DNA of 64,000 nt from Bin18 sp965200355 (lineage in GTDB: Bacteria; Desulfobacterota; Binatia; Bin18), in NCBI GenBank assembly GCA_965200355.1, contig OZ241351.1, forward strand, positions 124,001 through 188,000. Direction: 5' to 3'. The translations under genes and the position numbers were made by a program. Shown one piece after another: positions 60,475 to 64,000 of the stretch. The stretch's first letter is position 1. Each line of letters begins with the position of its first letter. Below the pieces are notes generated by a model that had not been told where the DNA came from, did not search any database, and was given only the letters and a program-made list of their open reading frames with translations.

Positions 60475-61305
60475 TCAGCCCGCTCTTTGCTGCTCCTCAA
60501 AAGTCTGGTCAATCCGCTCAAACCGTCGCCGGATGGGCGTGCGGCTCTCTGCGTGGGGCAGAATGTAGAGCCGATTGGCAACAATGGCCTCCACGACTTG
60601 AATGGCAACATCTTCTACGTTGAGCACTCGGCCGGCGAGGTCTTGGTTGTCTGCGCCTTGGTCAAGCACCGGCGGTGACGCCTCCGGGCCACCCAACTCG
60701 TTGGGACGATTGCGCTCCGAGTGACCGATATTGGTGGCCACACGCATCGGACACAGGACCGACACCCCGATATTATGCGTTCGCAGCTCCCGGCGCAGGA
60801 CTTCGGCTAAGGCCACGACCCCATACTTAGACACACAGTACGGACCAAGCCCAATGTTGGGCACGAGGCCGGCAAACGAGGCGGTAAACAGCATATGCCC
60901 GCCCTGACCTTGGGCGACCAAGCGTGGCGCAAAGGCTTCAACCCCGTGGACCGGACCCCATAAATTGACCCGCAGGGTCCACTCCCAGTCGCTGTGCTGC
61001 ATCTCGACAATTGGCCCGCCAACGGCCACCCCAGCGTTGTGGAACACAATGTGAACCGCGCCCATTTTCTCAAACGCCGTGTCGGCCAGGTTTTGAACGG
61101 CCTTCAGGTCGCCGACATCGCAAACCACACTCTCGACCGCGGTGCCCGTGGACGATAACGCGGCGACGGCCCGGTCCAAAGCCGACTCTTCAATATCGGC
61201 TAATACGAGCCGGACGCCTTGACTGGCAAGCTGACGGGCCGTGGCAAATCCGATCCCACTTGCCCCGCCGGTGATGACCGCGACTTTGTCGGTGAGGTGT
61301 TCCAT
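60475..61305 (-). CDS. Short-chain dehydrogenase/reductase
   Basis: Classical SDR of 276 residues. The ATG at 61305 has an AAAGGGAACACAGT site; 12 upstream residues are not coding-like. The NAD(P) motif is VITGGASGIGFATARQLA (about 9). LVLADIEESALDR (about 31) with its Asp suggests NAD(H) preference. The NAG motif is VFHNAGVAVGG (about 83). The catalytic triad is Ser in TASFAG, with Tyr and Lys in YCVSKYG (about 156-160). The substrate is unknown. Confidence 0.9.
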   Translation of the reverse strand: MEHLTDKVAVITGGASGIGFATARQLASQGVRLVLADIEESALDRAVAALSSTGTAVESVVCDVGDLKAVQNLADTAFEKMGAVHIVFHNAGVAVGGPIVEMQHSDWEWTLRVNLWGPVHGVEAFAPRLVAQGQGGHMLFTASFAGLVPNIGLGPYCVSKYGVVALAEVLRRELRTHNIGVSVLCPMRVATNIGHSERNRPNELGGPEASPPVLDQGADNQDLAGRVLNVEDVAIQVVEAIVANRLYILPHAESRTPIRRRFERIDQTFEEQQRAG

Positions 61306-61346
61306 ACTGTGTTCCCTTTCATATCTCAGGAGAGGGGCCACCCGGT

Positions 61347-63062
61347 CTACGCAACGACGAGCAGTCCTTCAATAAAGCGGAGGTCGGCGGTCTGCATATC
61401 GATGACCAGGACCTCCTCAATTTTGTCACGCGCAGAGGCCGCCAGAGGACCAAGGGCGTGTAACTCCTGTGGTGTGGTGGCGAGCGGTGAACGGCGAGCC
61501 CCCCTGCTGAAGGGGGGTTGGGTGGAGAGCAGGTGGGCCTGGAACGCCGCCCAACGTGTCTCGAATGTTGTACGCGAGAGCTGGTCTTGAAGCGCCTGAA
61601 GCTCCGCCCGGTTCAGGGGCTGAATGGTGAGCTGGTCTTCGAGGATCCACCGCGCAAAGGCCGTATTCCAAAGCGCGGTCAAGCCCATGCCTTCGGGCGC
61701 TGGCTCGACGGGCAGGAGGGCCCAGCGCTGCAAGACCCAGAACCAGGTCGGGAGCTGGACGAGCAGCGCTTCGACCTGGCGAAGCTCGGACAGGCGTGCA
61801 AAGCGTCGGAACACGATTTCACCCGGCGTCTCCAGACCCACAAAAAAGAGGGGCTCTTTGCGCCTGACCCCAGCTGACATCTCCCGAAACGGCGAATCGA
61901 GATAGCGCTCCCATGCGGACAGGCCGCTCTCCGCTAACTGGGCAGACAGGAGACGAGCCTGCTGCTGAAGGAGCTGAAGCAAGCTCCAGCCGGTCTGGAA
62001 GAACGGCCGAATCTGTGTCGTTTGGAGGAGGGCGCGCGCTGTGGTCTCCTCTTCTTTTGCCGCATAGGACAGACCGATATTGATGTAGTCGTGGGCCATG
62101 CCAACGCAGCGTCGGATTTCGCTGACCTGTCCGGTATCCCGGGCCTCAGCCATGACAATATGATTGGTCAGATAGGCGAGTTCCTGGCCGACCTTCCCAA
62201 TGGTCTGGCGGGGCAGGCTTGTCAATACCTGAGAGAAAAAGGACGTTGGCTCGGCCAGGAGAGATAAAGCGTGGTCGGGGGGCGTCACCGGGTCGTCCCC
62301 AGCGGCCAGAGGGCGGGTGTCGGGGCTGCGTTGATAGGCCGATAACGGAATAGAGTCTGGCGGGATAAAGCGGAAGAGCGCCTGCGCCTCTTCATATCTC
62401 GGATAGCCCCGATCTTCGAGGCGCGCCGCCCGCCAGCGAAACGCCTGTTCTTCCAGTCCGCTTGCAAGCTCGAACAAACTGTTTTCGAGCGCGTGGAGAT
62501 ACCTGCGGTAATCAAGCCGGCGGAGTTGCTCAAGCAGGAGGTAGAGAATCGGTTCGGACTCGCCCCGGAAGCGCAGGAGATACTGCTCGTCAAAGGTGAA
62601 ATATCTGGACTCGTCAAAGTCGGGCGCTTCCTCGACATCCACTTTGCGGACCACTTCAAAGTGGCGTTGAATCAGGAGGACGAGGAGTTCGATATCGGCG
62701 TGTACGATCCACTCGGTCAACTGGCTGCTCCGGCTCTCATCGAGCAGCAGCAGCCAGTGTGTCAAGCGTCCATCATCCAAGCGGTCCTTGCGCCAGCAGT
62801 CCAGGTCCAGCATGTCACGGACTTGTTCAGGAGCCGCCATTGCCAGCAACCCGACCGCATCGTGCAGGCCAATCTCCTTGAGCGTATACAGTAAGGTCTC
62901 GGAAGAGAGGGCCTGGACGAGCGCCGCCCCGTTTTCTGCCGACAGGAGGAACTCCTGCCGGTCTGCGGCCTCAAGCCGCACCAGCTGAGCAGCCTGCTCG
63001 GCGACGGAGAGCTCGGGCAGACTGGCGCGGTCGGGATGGAGCATATGCTCGGAAGCGGTCAT
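61347..63062 (-). CDS. DUF6178-like protein
   Basis: Cytoplasmic, largely helical protein of 571 residues. The ATG at 63062 is used; a GTG at 63071 overlapping the upstream stop is an alternative. The N-terminal half has QAAQLVRLEAADRQEFLL, WLLLLDESRSSQLTEWI and SRYFTFDEQYLLRF (about 150). The middle holds LEDRGYPRYEEAQALFRFIPP (split near 216-236) and ALWNTAFARWILEDQL near 460. These match my memory of DUF6178 proteins from Deltaproteobacteria, which have no known function. It overlaps or abuts the lyase gene upstream, so the two are probably co-transcribed. Confidence 0.7.
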   Translation of the reverse strand: MTASEHMLHPDRASLPELSVAEQAAQLVRLEAADRQEFLLSAENGAALVQALSSETLLYTLKEIGLHDAVGLLAMAAPEQVRDMLDLDCWRKDRLDDGRLTHWLLLLDESRSSQLTEWIVHADIELLVLLIQRHFEVVRKVDVEEAPDFDESRYFTFDEQYLLRFRGESEPILYLLLEQLRRLDYRRYLHALENSLFELASGLEEQAFRWRAARLEDRGYPRYEEAQALFRFIPPDSIPLSAYQRSPDTRPLAAGDDPVTPPDHALSLLAEPTSFFSQVLTSLPRQTIGKVGQELAYLTNHIVMAEARDTGQVSEIRRCVGMAHDYINIGLSYAAKEEETTARALLQTTQIRPFFQTGWSLLQLLQQQARLLSAQLAESGLSAWERYLDSPFREMSAGVRRKEPLFFVGLETPGEIVFRRFARLSELRQVEALLVQLPTWFWVLQRWALLPVEPAPEGMGLTALWNTAFARWILEDQLTIQPLNRAELQALQDQLSRTTFETRWAAFQAHLLSTQPPFSRGARRSPLATTPQELHALGPLAASARDKIEEVLVIDMQTADLRFIEGLLVVA

Positions 63063-63067
63063 GGGTT

Positions 63068-63952
63068 TCACTCGGTTGGCGTCTCGGTTGGCGTATAGTG
63101 ATCGAGAAAGGCCAGGGCTTGGTCCCAGCCGAGGAGGCGGTTGAAGACCTCGGTAAATGGCAGCATCTCATGCCATGCGCCTTGCGTCGTGCCCGTCTCT
63201 CGGAGCGTCTGTAAGGTTTTTTTCATATGATAGGTCGCCGCCAGGACATTGGTCACCGGATAGATGGCAAGACAAAAACCGAGGTCCTCAAGGTCGCGCG
63301 CGGGCAAGAAAGGCGTCTTCCCGCCTTCCACCATATTGACCATCAGCGGGGTGGTCGAAAACTCGCGGCAGACCAGCTCCATCTGTTTGACTGACTCGAA
63401 CGCCTCAAAGAATAACAGGTCTGCCCCGGCCTCCACACAGGCAGACGCCCGGGCCAGCGCATCGTCAAGCCCATGCACGCCAATCGCGTCAATCCGGGCA
63501 ATGATGACCGTGGCAGGATTGGTGCGGTTGTCCACCGCGGCCCGAATTTTGGCCGCATGGTCAGCGGTCGAGACCACCCGCTTGCCATCCAGGTGGCCAC
63601 AGCGACGCGGGACATCCTGGTCCTCAATGTGGAGACCGGCGACCTGAACCCGCTCATATTCCTGGACCATACGGGCGACATTCAAGATGGAACCAAATCC
63701 GGCCTCGGCATCCGCGATGACCGGCACGCTCACCGCCCGGCAGACGCCTTCGAGTTGGATCACCATCTCGGTCAGCGTCCGCATTCCAAAGTCTGGATAG
63801 CCCAGCGCGCCGGCAGAGACCCCGCCGGAGTAGTACACCAGCGGAAATCCAGCTTCTTCGACAAGCCGGGCGGAAATGACATCATAGGCTCCGGCGGCCA
63901 TGAGAAAGCGGTCCTGGGAAAGCAGGGTCCGGAGAGATTGAGCGTGGGACAT
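63068..63952 (-). CDS. Isocitrate lyase/PEP mutase-family carbon-carbon lyase
   Basis: Alpha-beta-barrel lyase of 294 residues. The ATG has an AAGGAGTTGCTCTTTTC lead. Metal- and substrate-binding blocks are YYSGGVSAGALGYPDFG (about 40), VIADAEAGFGSILNVARMVQEYE (split near 78-100) and LHIEDQDVPRRCGHLDGKRVVS (split near 107-128). The catalytic-loop KRCGH of PEP mutases/methylisocitrate lyases appears as RRCGH. It resembles oxaloacetate decarboxylase, carboxyPEP mutase and 2,3-dimethylmalate lyase relatives. The reaction is not settled. It is co-directional with the DUF6178-like gene. Confidence 0.88.
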   Translation of the reverse strand: MSHAQSLRTLLSQDRFLMAAGAYDVISARLVEEAGFPLVYYSGGVSAGALGYPDFGMRTLTEMVIQLEGVCRAVSVPVIADAEAGFGSILNVARMVQEYERVQVAGLHIEDQDVPRRCGHLDGKRVVSTADHAAKIRAAVDNRTNPATVIIARIDAIGVHGLDDALARASACVEAGADLLFFEAFESVKQMELVCREFSTTPLMVNMVEGGKTPFLPARDLEDLGFCLAIYPVTNVLAATYHMKKTLQTLRETGTTQGAWHEMLPFTEVFNRLLGWDQALAFLDHYTPTETPTE

Positions 63953-64000
63953 GAAAAGAGCAACTCCTTACAACTAGCGCTACGGATAGATACGCCTGTC

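Noticed and set aside
1..64000. tRNA, rRNA, transposase or prophage genes
   Set aside because: None recognised by eye on either strand; small RNA genes cannot be fully excluded without a covariance-model scan.

Overview
The window is a gene-dense, GC-rich stretch of a Gram-negative bacterial chromosome. Lipoprotein signals, an RND exporter, IHF-type DNA bending and the gene order pheA-hisC-tyrA-aroA-cmk-rpsA-ihfB (familiar from Deltaproteobacteria and relatives) point to a deltaproteobacterial-grade organism. F420 biosynthesis, F420-type LLM oxidoreductases, CaiB/BaiF CoA-transferases and molybdenum hydroxylases would suit an uncultured Tectomicrobia (Entotheonella-like), Binatota or Desulfobacterota lineage. 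The placement is inference; no rRNA, tRNA or CRISPR array was found.

Layout. 1-8.2 kb: an RND exporter fused to a cyclic-nucleotide domain, recN, an interrupted secreted haem protein, recQ and a conserved lipoprotein. 8.2-10.5 kb: pyruvate dehydrogenase E1 alpha and beta, separated by a tandem palindromic repeat. 10.5-19 kb: glyoxalase II, an amidohydrolase, an MFS exporter, an aminotransferase, and thiolase-rsmD-coaD. 19-31 kb: cofC (F420), miaA and accA, then an aromatic amino acid/ribosomal block (pheA, hisC, tyrA, aroA, cmk, rpsA, ihfB) and a MoxR/ChlI-like ATPase. 31-38 kb: a complete type I restriction-modification operon (hsdR-hsdM-hsdS) followed by an AT-rich decayed gene and another interrupted gene. 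38-49 kb: a cupin, a zinc dehydrogenase, a DUF1326 protein, an LLM oxidoreductase, a DNA methyltransferase-HNH fusion broken by a 68-bp tandem duplication, two CoA-transferases, a Nudix hydrolase and a pyrF-like gene. 49-56 kb: a molybdenum hydroxylase locus (MoaD-like protein, three enzyme subunits, MocA, XdhC). 56-64 kb: a second LLM oxidoreductase, a lipoate ligase-like protein, a HEAT-repeat protein, a BrnT/XRE toxin-antitoxin pair, an SDR, a DUF6178-like protein and a PEP-mutase-family lyase.

How the genes fit together. cofC supplies a step towards F420, a likely cofactor of the two LLM enzymes. MoaD, MocA and XdhC mature the adjacent xanthine dehydrogenase-type enzyme. The lipoate ligase-like protein could serve the lipoyl-dependent complex to which the E1 subunits belong.

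The most striking pattern is that six accessory genes are broken (two in-frame TAG codons, five single-base frameshifts, one 68-bp duplication) while every core gene reads cleanly. That argues for real gene decay rather than random sequencing error. The best candidate for an unusual system is the methyltransferase-HNH fusion, whose reading frame would be restored by exact loss of one 68-bp repeat copy.
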